60,811 nucleotides of DNA from an uncultured beta proteobacterium (lineage in GTDB: Bacteria > Pseudomonadota > Gammaproteobacteria > Burkholderiales > Burkholderiaceae_B): NCBI GenBank assembly GCA_903932425.1, contig CAIZGG010000099.1, forward strand, positions 1 through 60,811. Direction: 5' to 3'. Below are positions 35,760 through 44,749 of the stretch, piece after piece; within the stretch, counting starts at the first letter, position 1; each line of letters begins with the position of its first letter. The position numbers were made by a program, and so were the translations under genes. The notes beneath the pieces were generated by a model. The model made no database searches. It was not told the DNA's origin and saw only the letters and a list, made by a program, of their open reading frames with translations.

Positions 35760-36005
35760 ATGAAACGCCGGTCGTTGATGTTGATCTTATGGCCGTCATT
35801 TTTGATGGCAGGGGTAGCAAGCGCGGTCGTTTTTGCGTTAATTGACCCGCTTGATGTAGCGATTTTTGGGTACTTTCGACCAAACCGCGACGTGCTGTAC
35901 GCCGCGGGCTTTTTCTTTTTTTGGTTGATCGCAGCGCTTTCAAGTCTGCTGACTCTCTATATCTCGCCCAGCCAGCAAGACACGCAGCACGATATTGGGT
36001 TTTAG
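35760..36005 (+). CDS. Small two-helix membrane protein at the end of the cco cluster
   Basis: An 81-residue protein starting at ATG 35760 (MKRRSLMLILWPSFLMAGVA). Two hydrophobic helices are visible, LMLILWPSFLMAGVASAVVF and VLYAAGFFFFWLIAALSSLL. They are joined by IDPLDVAIFGYFRPNRD, and the protein ends LYISPSQQDTQHDIGF. No named family is recognised. It follows the FixH-like gene by 13 nt and so belongs to the cbb3 assembly cluster by position. Its stop overlaps the end of the convergent MaoC gene. Confidence 0.7.
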   Translation: MKRRSLMLILWPSFLMAGVASAVVFALIDPLDVAIFGYFRPNRDVLYAAGFFFFWLIAALSSLLTLYISPSQQDTQHDIGF

Positions 36006-36463
36006 TGCCGCTCGCCCGCCAGCATGCGAACGGCGGTGTAGGTCATCACATCAACGCCGTCCTGGTTCTTGACGTCAATACGCGAGGTCACAACGGCGCG
36101 ATTGTTTTTTGATGTTGGTTTAATTGCAGTGACTTCAACTTCAGCCCACACCGTGTCGCCGGCCACAACGGGGTGCAGCATTTTTTTGTGCACTTCAAGT
36201 AAAGCCAAGCCTGTTCCTTGCACCATTCCTTGCATCAATAAGCCTTCGATCAGGCCGTAAGTCAGTCCGCCGGGGGCAGGGCGACCTTTCATTGCACCGT
36301 GCGAAAATGTACGATCAATAAAGATGGTTTCGAGCATGCCCGTGACACTGATGAAATTAATGATGTCGGTCTCAGTGATGGTGCGCCGAAACGTTCTAAA
36401 GCGCTGTCCAACCGATAATTCTTGCCAGGTGTAACCGGCGCCTAGTAATTGAGCTTCGCTCAT
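36002..36463 (-). CDS. MaoC-like (R)-specific enoyl-CoA hydratase family protein
   Basis: A 153-residue single hot-dog domain. It has the motif TFRRTITETDIINFISVTGM and FIDRTFSHGAMKGRPAPGGL, matching the MaoC dehydratase pattern with Asp and His in the hydratase active site. VVAGDTVWAEVEVTAIKPTS follows. It would hydrate a short or medium 2-enoyl-CoA. It is divergent from the acyl-CoA dehydrogenase pair at 36624-38830, so dehydrogenation and hydration of the same substrate are plausible. The substrate is unknown. Confidence 0.82.
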   Translation of the reverse strand: MSEAQLLGAGYTWQELSVGQRFRTFRRTITETDIINFISVTGMLETIFIDRTFSHGAMKGRPAPGGLTYGLIEGLLMQGMVQGTGLALLEVHKKMLHPVVAGDTVWAEVEVTAIKPTSKNNRAVVTSRIDVKNQDGVDVMTYTAVRMLAGERH

Positions 36464-36623
36464 GTCTTCTCCACTGGGTTTTGTGCGCGCTAAACAAACA
36501 AATACAATAGGGGGACTCAGTTGTTTTTTGTTGTCGCTGCGGTATATTCGAAGTCAAGTATAGGGCATGTCGCTGTCGGGTGATTGGCCCCAACCCCTAT
36601 GATTTTCAGGATTATTTTTTATT

Positions 36624-37775
36624 ATGCTGACCGCACTTGAGTTCAATCAGGTTCCAGCCCAAGAGGCTGCCTTTCGAGCTGAAATCAGAAAGTTTTTAAA
36701 TGAAGCGTTAGTCGGTATGCCCTCGCACGCTAAAGCGCGATCCTGGATGGGAACAAGTGACGACTTCAGCAAAAAATTGGCGAGGCAGGGTTGGCTCGGG
36801 CTCACGATCCCTAAAGAATATGGCGGTTCGGGTAAGGGCTTCTTTTCAAGATTTGTATTGTCTGAAGAATTGCTCGCCTCGGGTGCACCAGTCGCTTCGC
36901 ACTGGATCGCAGACCGCCAAAGTGGCCCCTTGCTGTTGCGCTACGGCACCGAGGCACAGCGCCAGTTTTATATTCCGCGTATCTGCCGCGGCGAAGCGTT
37001 TTTCTGTATCGGGATGAGTGAACCCAGTTCTGGGTCTGATCTGGCCAGTATCCGCAGCCGCGCTCAACGCACCGAGGCTGGTTGGTTGCTCAATGGCAGC
37101 AAAATCTGGACAACCAATGCGCACGGCTGTCATTACATGATCGCCTTGGTTCGCACCTCGGGCGAAACTTCCGATCGTCAAAAGGGGCTTTCTCAAGTCA
37201 TCATTGATTTGAGCTTGCCTGGCGTGACCGTGCGCCCCATCAAAGATATGGCAGGAGACGCGCATTTTTCAGAGGTCTTTTTTGATAACGTCAAACTTGG
37301 CGCTGATGCGTTAGTCGGCACCGAAGGCCAGGGTTGGGAGCAAGTCAACGCTGAGCTTGCCTTCGAGCGCAGCGGCCCTGAGCGTATTTATTCAAGTATC
37401 GCGCTCTTGGACTGTTGGGTCGAGGCGTTGCGCGCTCAGGCCATTCATGATGCCGAAACTAATGCGTTAGTGGGCTCGATGGTCGCTGAAATGGCAACTT
37501 TGCGGGCCTTATCTTTGGCCGTGACACAAAAATTAGTTGACGGTGAAAGCCCAGCGATTGATGCCTCAGTCGTCAAAGACTTCGGTACTGATTTTGAGCA
37601 AAGGTTAATTAGCAATATTGCGGCCTGGTTAGGCGCGCACCCAGAGTTCATTGCGTCTTCAGATCTGTTGCAGACTCTGGGCTACCTTGAACAGATGGGC
37701 GCGACCTTTTCTTTGCGTGGCGGTACCCGCGAGATTTTGCGTGGCATCATCGCGCGCGGTTTAGGATTACGGTGA
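36624..37775 (+). CDS. Acyl-CoA dehydrogenase, larger subunit of an overlapping pair
   Basis: A 383-residue acyl-CoA dehydrogenase. The N-terminal helical domain has QGWLGLTIPKEYGGSGKG, the FAD/substrate motif is FFCIGMSEPSSGSDLASIRS and WTTNAHGCHYMIALVR, and the C-terminal domain ends with FSLRGGTREILRGIIARG. At the place of the usual catalytic IYEGT it has LRGGT, so the common Glu is missing. A Glu in the earlier ELAFERSGPER region could be the base, as in isovaleryl-CoA dehydrogenase. Its stop overlaps the next dehydrogenase. Such pairs can form alpha2beta2 enzymes for dicarboxyl-, steroid- or branched acyl-CoA (pimeloyl-CoA PimC/PimD, ChsE1/E2). Confidence 0.88.
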   Translation: MLTALEFNQVPAQEAAFRAEIRKFLNEALVGMPSHAKARSWMGTSDDFSKKLARQGWLGLTIPKEYGGSGKGFFSRFVLSEELLASGAPVASHWIADRQSGPLLLRYGTEAQRQFYIPRICRGEAFFCIGMSEPSSGSDLASIRSRAQRTEAGWLLNGSKIWTTNAHGCHYMIALVRTSGETSDRQKGLSQVIIDLSLPGVTVRPIKDMAGDAHFSEVFFDNVKLGADALVGTEGQGWEQVNAELAFERSGPERIYSSIALLDCWVEALRAQAIHDAETNALVGSMVAEMATLRALSLAVTQKLVDGESPAIDASVVKDFGTDFEQRLISNIAAWLGAHPEFIASSDLLQTLGYLEQMGATFSLRGGTREILRGIIARGLGLR

Positions 37776-37780
37776 CTCTT

Positions 37781-38830
37781 ATGCAAAACGATTTTTATGA
37801 TTCGGCCGAGCGTTTATTTGGCGAAGTTTGCACCCCTGCGGTGCTCAGGCAAATCGAACAAGGCGCTGATACCGCTAAGTTGTGGTCAGAGTTGAGTTCA
37901 GTTGGGTTTGCAGACGCGCTCTTGCCCGAAAGTGCCGACGGCGCAGCGCTGACGCTCACCGAGGTGTGGCCGATGCTGTTTTCGATGGGACGGCACGCGC
38001 TGCCCTTGCCTTATGCGCAAACACTGTTAGCGCGCGCGTGGTTGCAGCAGGCGCACGCGACCACCTGTGCGCAGGCTAAAGTACTGGCTCAGGGCTTGCC
38101 CGAGGGTACCGTTACCTTAGCCCCTTTTCGAGTCGTAGCAGATGGGCAGGGCGTACGGGCGATTGGCGTCAGTTTTGGTCGCACCGCGACTTGGGTGTTG
38201 GCGCAAAGCGATACAAACGTATGGCTCCTACCTACGTCGAAAGCGCAACAGACACCTTCGGGTGGCTATGGGTCGCTTGACGCTGATTTAACTTGGTCTA
38301 CTGACGTTGCAAAGGCTTCGTTGCTGGGGCAGTTTGCGCAGCCTCAGTTTCGTGAGTTGTTGGCGCTATCGCTTGCAGTCTTGATTGCAGGGGCGGCTGA
38401 TCGCGTCTTTGAAATGACGCTGGGTTGGGCCAATCAACGCGAACAGTTTGGTAAACCGATTGGTCGCTTTCAGGCGCTGCAGCAACAAATTAGCGAAGTG
38501 GCCGAGCAGGTCTTTGGCGCCCGAATGGCGGCTGAAATGGCCTGTCGCAGTACCAACTGGCAACCCACGCCGGCCCTGGCGGCTTTGGCAAAGGCTCAAA
38601 CCAGTCAAGCCGTGTCACGCATTGTGGCCGTTGCCCATGCTGTGCACGGTGCGATTGGCGTGACGCACGAGTTTGATCTGCAGCTTTATACGCGTCGCTT
38701 AAACGAGTGGGCTCGGGCAGGCGGTGGTGCGGGCTATTGGTCGGGTGTGTTAGGTCAGCAGGTGCTGGGCGCCAAGAGCTCGGCTCTGGATTTTGTGCGT
38801 ACAGAGCTGTTTGCCGAGCCCGCCTTTTAA
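37781..38830 (+). CDS. Acyl-CoA dehydrogenase-like protein, smaller subunit of the pair
   Basis: A 349-residue dehydrogenase-fold protein from ATG 37781; a GTG at 37772 overlapping the previous stop would add three residues. The N-terminal half is degenerate (no clear FAD substrate motif such as the SEPxxGSD of its partner). The C-terminal half is clear: EMTLGWANQREQFGKPIGRF and HAVHGAIGVTHEFDLQLYTR. It lacks the catalytic IYEGT. This is the pattern of a non-catalytic or half-site subunit in a heteromeric acyl-CoA dehydrogenase. Coupled translation with the upstream gene fits. Function as a separate enzyme is unlikely. Confidence 0.82.
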   Translation: MQNDFYDSAERLFGEVCTPAVLRQIEQGADTAKLWSELSSVGFADALLPESADGAALTLTEVWPMLFSMGRHALPLPYAQTLLARAWLQQAHATTCAQAKVLAQGLPEGTVTLAPFRVVADGQGVRAIGVSFGRTATWVLAQSDTNVWLLPTSKAQQTPSGGYGSLDADLTWSTDVAKASLLGQFAQPQFRELLALSLAVLIAGAADRVFEMTLGWANQREQFGKPIGRFQALQQQISEVAEQVFGARMAAEMACRSTNWQPTPALAALAKAQTSQAVSRIVAVAHAVHGAIGVTHEFDLQLYTRRLNEWARAGGGAGYWSGVLGQQVLGAKSSALDFVRTELFAEPAF

Positions 38831-38872
38831 ACGACGCTCAGTCGTTGGCCAGCCTAGTTGTCTGTGCCAACG

Positions 38873-39598
38873 TCAGCAGGGCTTGCCCACTAACTCATTG
38901 AGCGCATGCATATCCAGGATTTTGACTTCGCGCTGACTGATTCTGATCACGCCGTCACGGGCAAAGCGTGAGAACAGTCGGCTGATCGTTTCGAGCGTCA
39001 GGCCCAGGTAATTGCCGATTTCTTCTCGGCTCATGCGCATCACAAAATCGGTTGGCGAATACCCCAAAACAGCTAGGCGTTGCGACAGATTGCTTAAAAA
39101 GGCTGCGAGGCGCTGTTCAGAGCGCATGGATCCCAAGGCCAACAAAACCTGATGCGAACGCGCGATTTCTTTGCTCATCAGGCGGCGCACTTGATGCTGC
39201 AGCGATGGCACGTAGCGACTGATCTCGTCAATGTCTTGCACGCGTATAACGCAAACCTCAGAGTCTTCCATGGCGATGGCTGACGAACTGTGCTCGCCTT
39301 CGATCATGCCATCTAAGCCGACAATCTCACCAGGCAAGAAAAATCCAGTGATTTGCTGTGTACCGTTGGCTTCTTCAAGAAGGGTTTTTAACGAACCGCT
39401 TCGCAGCCCGAATAAGGCGTTTAGTGTCTCGCCGTGGCGGTAAAGTGCCTGGCCTTTCTCGACGCGAATACGCTCTTTAACGAGGTTATCCAGTTGTTCA
39501 ACTTCATGGGAAGGCATGCCGACCGGTAAACAAACATGTCCCATCATGCAGGTCGAGCAATGGGTCGCATTTACTTCAACTGGAATTCGTTTTTGCAT
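38873..39598 (-). CDS. fnr: FNR-type oxygen-sensing transcription regulator
   Basis: A 241-residue Crp/Fnr protein. The four [4Fe-4S] ligands are Cys14, Cys17, Cys23 (HCSTCMMGHVC) and Cys116 (SEVCVIRV), with the same spacing as E. coli FNR Cys20/23/29/122. The recognition helix has EIGNYLGLTLETISRLFSRF with the E..SR triplet that reads TTGAT. It senses oxygen by cluster loss and controls anaerobic or microaerobic genes. Its likely targets in this window are the boxes at 29172 and 30473 in the cco locus, and its own promoter (39721). It is convergent with the acyl-CoA dehydrogenase pair. Names such as btr or anr are used in relatives. Confidence 0.95.
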   Translation of the reverse strand: MQKRIPVEVNATHCSTCMMGHVCLPVGMPSHEVEQLDNLVKERIRVEKGQALYRHGETLNALFGLRSGSLKTLLEEANGTQQITGFFLPGEIVGLDGMIEGEHSSSAIAMEDSEVCVIRVQDIDEISRYVPSLQHQVRRLMSKEIARSHQVLLALGSMRSEQRLAAFLSNLSQRLAVLGYSPTDFVMRMSREEIGNYLGLTLETISRLFSRFARDGVIRISQREVKILDMHALNELVGKPC

Positions 39599-39720
39599 GG
39601 TGTAGCCTCGCGCTAGAGTATTTAAAAGTTTAAATCACACAGCACATCTGTACTTAATACTCGGCTTACCCCCCCCATTGTATCCCTCTTGACCTTAGTT
39701 AAGCTTTAGATCATTCAATA

Positions 39721-39734
39721 TTGATTTAAATCAC
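39721..39734 (-). promoter_or_regulatory. fnr: FNR-like box upstream of fnr
   Basis: TTGATTTAAATCAC differs from the perfect TTGAT-N4-ATCAA only in the last base. It lies 123 nt upstream of the fnr start (minus strand), in AT-rich DNA, consistent with autoregulation. It could equally serve a plus-strand promoter towards 39790. Confidence 0.6.
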
Positions 39735-39789
39735 GGTGCGGCGTTCATAAGCACGCCACACTAGCCATGTAGAGCTTGGCGGTAAGGGG

Positions 39790-39936
39790 ATGCCTTCTAG
39801 GCAGAGGCTCAGACCGGCCGATTTAAAGTCTAGAAGGTCTACGAAAGATCCAGAAGATCCCGTAGCCTCCGAAGCTCCAGAAGATCCAGAAGCTCCAGAA
39901 GATCCACGCGCTCAGGATTTGTTGCGCTGCTATTGA
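39790..39936 (+). CDS. Repetitive 48-residue open frame upstream of clpB (uncertain gene)
   Basis: From ATG 39790 the frame encodes 48 residues. The first third is basic ([19 protein letters not shown]). An acidic Pro-Glu-Asp repeat follows ([20 protein letters not shown]) and it ends RAQDLLRCY. The DNA is tandem repeats of a 9-12 nt word CCAGAAGATC/CCAGAAGCTC (39850-39905), kept in frame. A purine tract (taagggg) touches the ATG but the spacing is too short for a good ribosome site. A coding role is uncertain; a simple repeat in the clpB upstream region is the alternative. Confidence 0.3.
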   Translation: MPSRQRLRPADLKSRRSTKDPEDPVASEAPEDPEAPEDPRAQDLLRCY

Positions 39937-40006
39937 AAAGTCACTACTTGGCCGCACTTATAAGCCATCTCCAACGGGCCATAAGCCCTTGTTACAGGAA
40001 AAGACC

Positions 40007-42601
40007 ATGCGATTCGATAAATTAACCACCAAGTTTCAGCAGGCACTGGCCGATGCGCAAAGTATGGCTTCGCGCAGCGAGCATCCCTATATTGAGCCCG
40101 TACACGTTCTTTCAGCACTCTTGGCTGATACAGAGAGCGGTGCGTCTAGTTTGTTGTCGCGCGCCGGCGTGGCGGTCAATCGACTGCAAACAGCCCTTGA
40201 GACAGCACTCAAGAGCTTGCCCAAGGTAAAAGGCGGCGACGATAACATTCAAGTCAGTCGCGACTTGCAGGCGGTGTTCGCCCGTACTGATAAAGAGGCT
40301 GCCAAGCGCGGTGACACCTACATTCCAAGTGAATTATTTTTGCTTGCCTTGGCTGATGACAAAGGTGATGCCGGACGCGCGCTCAAAGAGGCTGGCTTGC
40401 AGCGCAAGCCGCTTGAGGCTGCGATCGATGCTGTACGAGGTGGCGAGTCTGTCAAAGATCAAGAGGGCGAATCTAACCGCGAGGCTTTGTCTAAATACAC
40501 GATGGATTTGACTGAGCGTGCGCGTCAGGGCAAGCTCGACCCAGTGATTGGTCGCGATGATGAAATTCGCCGTGCGATTCAGATCTTGCAGCGGCGTACA
40601 AAAAATAATCCGGTATTGATCGGCGAACCCGGTGTGGGCAAGACCGCAATCGTAGAGGGTTTAGCTCAGCGTATTGTGAACGACGAGGTGCCAGAATCAT
40701 TGCGCGGTAAGCGCGTGTTGTCACTTGATCTGGCAAGCCTGCTTGCGGGCGCTAAATTTCGCGGCGAGTTTGAAGAGCGTTTAAAAGCAGTGCTCAAAGA
40801 GTTGTCGCAAGACGATGGTAACAACATTGTCTTTATCGATGAGATTCACACAATGGTCGGTGCGGGCAAGGCCGAGGGTGCGATGGACGCCGGCAATATG
40901 CTTAAGCCCGCGCTTGCGCGTGGTGAACTGCATTGCATTGGCGCCACCACTCTGGATGAGTATCGTAAATACATCGAAAAAGATGCCGCCCTTGAGCGCA
41001 GATTTCAAAAAGTGATTGTTGACGAACCCAACGTCGAATCAACTATTGCCATCTTGCGCGGCTTGCAAGAACGCTATGAGCTGCATCATGGCGTAGACAT
41101 CACCGACCCAGCGATTGTGGCGGCGGCTGAACTCTCTAATCGCTACATCACTGATCGTTTTTTACCGGATAAGGCAATCGATTTGATCGATGAGGCTGCT
41201 GCGCGTATTCGCATGGAAATCGACTCTAAGCCCGAGGTCATGGATCGCCTTGACCGCCGCATTATCCAGTTAAAAATTGAACGTGAGGCGGTTAAAAAAG
41301 AAACCGACGAAGGCTCGATCAGACGCTTTCAGATCATTGAAGAAGAGCTCGAAAAACTGCAACGCGAGTACAACGATTTTGAGGTCATCTGGAAAAGTGA
41401 AAAGGCCGCGGTGCAGGGCACGCAATCGATTAAAGAAGAGATTGAACGCGCGCGCGCCGAGATGGCCGAGCTGCAACGCAAAGGGCAATTCGATAAGTTG
41501 GCCGAAATTCAATATGGCAGTTTGCCTGAGCTTGAGTCGCGTTTGAAGGCGGCTGAATTGGCAGGTGCAACACCTGGCACGACGGATCGTCCTCGGCTCT
41601 TGCGCACCCAAGTGGGTGCTGAAGAGATCGCCGAGGTCGTCTCGCGCGCCACGGGCATCCCTGTTTCAAAAATGATGACTGGCGAGCGCGACAAGCTCCT
41701 CAAGATGGAAGACCGCTTACATCAACGCGTCGTGGGTCAGGATGAGGCCGTGGGCTTGGTCGCTGATGCGATTCGACGTTCGCGCGCCGGGTTGTCTGAC
41801 CCCGCACGCCCGTACGGCTCGTTCTTGTTTTTAGGGCCAACGGGTGTCGGTAAAACCGAACTCACTCGTGCACTCGCGGATTTTCTCTTCGATTCTGATG
41901 ATCACTTGATCCGCATCGATATGAGTGAGTTCATGGAGAAACACTCGGTAGCCCGTCTGATTGGCGCGCCTCCGGGTTATGTGGGTTACGAGGAGGGCGG
42001 CTCGCTTACTGAGGCCGTTCGACGCAAGCCCTATAGCGTGATTCTGTTTGACGAGATTGAAAAAGCGCACCCCGACGTGTTTAACGTGCTGCTGCAAGTC
42101 TTGGACGATGGCCGTTTAACCGATGGTCAAGGGCGTACTGTTGACTTTAGAAACACTGTGATTGTGATGACGTCAAACTTGGGTTCGCACCATATTCAGG
42201 CGATGGTCGGTAAACCTTACGAGGCGATCAAAGAAGTGGTGTGGGATGAAGTCAAGCAACACTTCCGCCCAGAATTCTTGAATCGTATCGACGAGGTGGT
42301 GGTGTTTCATGCGCTGCAAAGTCAGCATATCGAGAAGATCGCGGGTATTCAGGTTCAGCGTCTGACAGCAAGACTTGCGCAACAAGATATGGTTCTTGAG
42401 GTGTCTGCGACTGCCTTAGCAGAATTGGCTCGAGGTGGGTTTGATCCTGTTTTTGGTGCTCGGCCACTTAAGCGCGCAATTCAGCAGAATCTTGAAAACC
42501 CCATCGCCAAGCTGATCTTGCAAGGCAAGTTTGGGCCCAAAGACGTGGTGCCAGTTGACTGGCGTGACGGCAAGTTTGTCTTCGAGCGCACACTTCAATA
42601 G
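40007..42601 (+). CDS. clpB: ATP-dependent disaggregase ClpB
   Basis: Hsp100 chaperone that pulls proteins out of aggregates together with DnaK. It is 864 residues from ATG 40007, with caggaaa as ribosome site. Domains in order are the N-domain ([20 protein letters not shown]) and AAA1 with Walker [20 protein letters not shown] and Walker [14 protein letters not shown]. The coiled-coil middle domain (about residues 400-520) and AAA2 with [19 protein letters not shown], pore loop [13 protein letters not shown] and [14 protein letters not shown] follow. Length and motifs are those of full ClpB. It is convergent with the peptide ABC operon. Confidence 0.97.
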   Translation: MRFDKLTTKFQQALADAQSMASRSEHPYIEPVHVLSALLADTESGASSLLSRAGVAVNRLQTALETALKSLPKVKGGDDNIQVSRDLQAVFARTDKEAAKRGDTYIPSELFLLALADDKGDAGRALKEAGLQRKPLEAAIDAVRGGESVKDQEGESNREALSKYTMDLTERARQGKLDPVIGRDDEIRRAIQILQRRTKNNPVLIGEPGVGKTAIVEGLAQRIVNDEVPESLRGKRVLSLDLASLLAGAKFRGEFEERLKAVLKELSQDDGNNIVFIDEIHTMVGAGKAEGAMDAGNMLKPALARGELHCIGATTLDEYRKYIEKDAALERRFQKVIVDEPNVESTIAILRGLQERYELHHGVDITDPAIVAAAELSNRYITDRFLPDKAIDLIDEAAARIRMEIDSKPEVMDRLDRRIIQLKIEREAVKKETDEGSIRRFQIIEEELEKLQREYNDFEVIWKSEKAAVQGTQSIKEEIERARAEMAELQRKGQFDKLAEIQYGSLPELESRLKAAELAGATPGTTDRPRLLRTQVGAEEIAEVVSRATGIPVSKMMTGERDKLLKMEDRLHQRVVGQDEAVGLVADAIRRSRAGLSDPARPYGSFLFLGPTGVGKTELTRALADFLFDSDDHLIRIDMSEFMEKHSVARLIGAPPGYVGYEEGGSLTEAVRRKPYSVILFDEIEKAHPDVFNVLLQVLDDGRLTDGQGRTVDFRNTVIVMTSNLGSHHIQAMVGKPYEAIKEVVWDEVKQHFRPEFLNRIDEVVVFHALQSQHIEKIAGIQVQRLTARLAQQDMVLEVSATALAELARGGFDPVFGARPLKRAIQQNLENPIAKLILQGKFGPKDVVPVDWRDGKFVFERTLQ

Positions 42602-42704
42602 CCCTCTCGCCGAGTGCGCAAGCTCAGAACCGAAGGGTCTGTGGGTTTGCGCCCGGCAGGTTCCGCGTTCAAGCCGCGCAGGCCATGAACGCAGGTCTTT
42701 TGAT

Positions 42705-43700
42705 TTACACCGGAGCAGCAGTTTGATCCGTGCGCAGACACCGGGCGCTATGATCCGGTGTGAGCCAAACCAGTTCGGGTGCCGTTTGTTTGCATGACTC
42801 AAGCGCCAGGCTACAGCGTTCAGCAAAGGCGCAGCCTGGCGGTAATTTTGTCAGATCTGGGGGCGAGCCCGAAATAGTTTCTAAGCGTGTCCCTTTTTTG
42901 ACGGCACCGTGCGCCAGGCTCTTGAGAAGCGCGCGTGTATAAGGATGGCGTGGTGAGCGCATGATCGCGCGGGTTGTACCCTGTTCGACGATTCGCCCTG
43001 CGTACATGACCGCAATGCGATCAGCCACCTCAACGGCCGCGCCAAGGTCGTGCGTCACGAAAATCACCGACAAGCCTAACTCGCGCTGCAACTCTCGCAA
43101 CAACAGCAAAATTTGGATTTGCACCGTTGCTTCAAGCGCCGTAGTCGGTTCGTCGGCTAGCAGTAGCTGAGGCTGGCTTGCTAGCGCTAGCGAAATCATC
43201 GCACGTTGACGCATGCCCCCTGACATCTCGTGCGGATAGGCATCCAGACGACGTTCTGGGCTGGGGATACGCACACGCTCAAAGAGCGAGAGTGCACGGG
43301 CACGTGCCTGATCGCGACTGATGTTTTCGTGGCGTAGGATTGCTTCGATGATTTGGCTGCCAACGGTATAAACCGGATCAAGCGCTAATAAGGGCTCTTG
43401 AAAAATCATCGAGGCGACTTTGCCTCTAAAGCTTGATAAGGCCGTGTTTGACAAATGAACGACGTCTTGGCCATCTACCAAAATCTGACCATCGATTTTT
43501 GAGCGTGCTGGGTTGTGCAAGCGCAAGATCGAACGTAAGGTCACGCTCTTGCCAGAGCCAGACTCGCCAATCAGCGCGACGACTTCTCCGCGATTAACGG
43601 CAAGCGTCACGCCATTGACGGCTTTGACGGGGCTCTTTCCGCCAGTAAACGTGACGGTGAGGTCGCGAATATCGACAAAGGGGGTTTCGGTGGTGTTCAT
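42705..43700 (-). CDS. Peptide/opine ABC transporter ATP-binding protein (DppD-like)
   Basis: ATPase of a peptide-type (Dpp/Opp) importer. It is 331 residues: Walker A LIGESGSGKSVTLRSIL, Q-loop MIFQEPLLALDPVYTVG, signature EMSGGMRQRAMISLALA, Walker B LLLADEPTTALEATVQIQIL, H-loop FVTHDLGAA. The C-terminal oligopeptide extension has the Cys pattern PPGCAFAERCSLALESC that in this family binds an Fe-S cluster. It is the last gene of the five-gene leftward operon; its start overlaps the previous stop (ATGA). Confidence 0.94.
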   Translation of the reverse strand: MNTTETPFVDIRDLTVTFTGGKSPVKAVNGVTLAVNRGEVVALIGESGSGKSVTLRSILRLHNPARSKIDGQILVDGQDVVHLSNTALSSFRGKVASMIFQEPLLALDPVYTVGSQIIEAILRHENISRDQARARALSLFERVRIPSPERRLDAYPHEMSGGMRQRAMISLALASQPQLLLADEPTTALEATVQIQILLLLRELQRELGLSVIFVTHDLGAAVEVADRIAVMYAGRIVEQGTTRAIMRSPRHPYTRALLKSLAHGAVKKGTRLETISGSPPDLTKLPPGCAFAERCSLALESCKQTAPELVWLTPDHSARCLRTDQTAAPV

Positions 43701-44749
43701 ACTGCCCCTTGAGTGTTTGAAACGGCTTGCGAGTGTCCACTGTTCTCGACATGAATCCAGCAGGCGACGCCTTGGCCGTCTTTACTTGAGACCAAGGGTG
43801 GCATCTTCTTTGAGCAGACTGGTTGCGCCTGGGCGCAGCGCGTATGAAAGCGGCAGCCAGAGGGTGGGTTGATAGGATTGGGTGGATCGCCGGCCAGAGG
43901 CGGTGTTTCGGTGCGCTGATCGGGATCCATTGAGGGTACCGATGAAAGCAGAGCGCGCGTGTAGGGGTGGCGAGGCGAGTTAAAGAGCGTTTCGCATTCG
44001 CCGATCTCGACAACCTGACCCAAATACATCACCATCACGCGATCTGAAATATAGCGTACGACGTTAAGGTCGTGACTGATGAATACATAGGTGAGTTTGA
44101 ATTCGTCTTTGAGATCAAGCAAAAGATTTAGCACTTGTGCTTCAACGGATTTATCGAGCGCCGAGACCGCCTCATCCAAGATAATCAGACGTGACTGCAA
44201 TGCGAGCGCGCGTGCAATATTCACACGCTGACGCTGCCCACCCGATAACTCGTGTGGATAGCGCTCGGCAAAGCGCTTGGGCTCAAGGCCAACCCGTTGT
44301 AATAAATCTCGAGCACGCGCGATTGCATCGCTTTTGCTGACGCCGTGAATCTGAGGCGCAAAGGCGATCGAATCTTCTATCGTTAAGCGTGGGTTTAAAG
44401 ACGCATAACTATCTTGAAACACCATTTGGGCCTGACGCCTGAATTCTTTCAGGCTCAGCTCACGACTGCCAACTGACTGCCCGTCAAAAATGATGTCTCC
44501 ATGGTCGGCCGTGATTAAGTTCATGAGCAGTCGCGCTGTGGTGGATTTTCCGCAGCCAGATTCACCCACTACGCCAAGCGTTTCACCCTTGCGCACCATA
44601 AAATCAATGCCATCAACCGCACGAACAACGCCACCGCCTTTACCTAAAATATCTTTCTTCAGTGCAAAATGTTTGATGAGATTCTTGACCATCAGCAGGG
44701 GCTGAGCAGCGCCACCGACGTCAACGTGATCAGGTGTATAGGTATTCAT
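43697..44749 (-). CDS. Peptide ABC transporter ATP-binding protein (DppF-like)
   Basis: Second ATPase of the importer. It is 350 residues, with Walker A VVGESGCGKSTTARLLMNL, Q-loop MVFQDSYASLNPRLTI, signature ELSGGQRQRVNIARALAL, Walker B LIILDEAVSALDKSVEAQVL and the C-terminal Cys motif PPSGCRFHTRCAQAQPVC. The start overlaps the permease stop and the stop overlaps the next start, both as ATGA. With DppD-like it forms the heterodimeric nucleotide-binding pair. Confidence 0.94.
   Translation of the reverse strand: MNTYTPDHVDVGGAAQPLLMVKNLIKHFALKKDILGKGGGVVRAVDGIDFMVRKGETLGVVGESGCGKSTTARLLMNLITADHGDIIFDGQSVGSRELSLKEFRRQAQMVFQDSYASLNPRLTIEDSIAFAPQIHGVSKSDAIARARDLLQRVGLEPKRFAERYPHELSGGQRQRVNIARALALQSRLIILDEAVSALDKSVEAQVLNLLLDLKDEFKLTYVFISHDLNVVRYISDRVMVMYLGQVVEIGECETLFNSPRHPYTRALLSSVPSMDPDQRTETPPLAGDPPNPINPPSGCRFHTRCAQAQPVCSKKMPPLVSSKDGQGVACWIHVENSGHSQAVSNTQGAV

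Larger units (their letters stand above)
39599..40006. other. Intergenic region between fnr and clpB (408 bp)
   Basis: Contains, left to right: the AT-rich fnr promoter side, a C tract (ccccccc near 39670), the FNR-like box at 39721, the repetitive frame 39790-39936, and the clpB leader. I looked for a heat-shock sigma32 promoter for clpB and found no convincing CTTGAA/CCCCAT pair near the start. Confidence 0.5.

Noticed and set aside
39630-40006. Heat-shock sigma32 promoter for clpB (a ccccattg near 39674 and cttggc near 39948)
   Set aside because: The first is over 300 nt from the gene without a good -35, the second lacks a CCCCAT -10. Neither is convincing.
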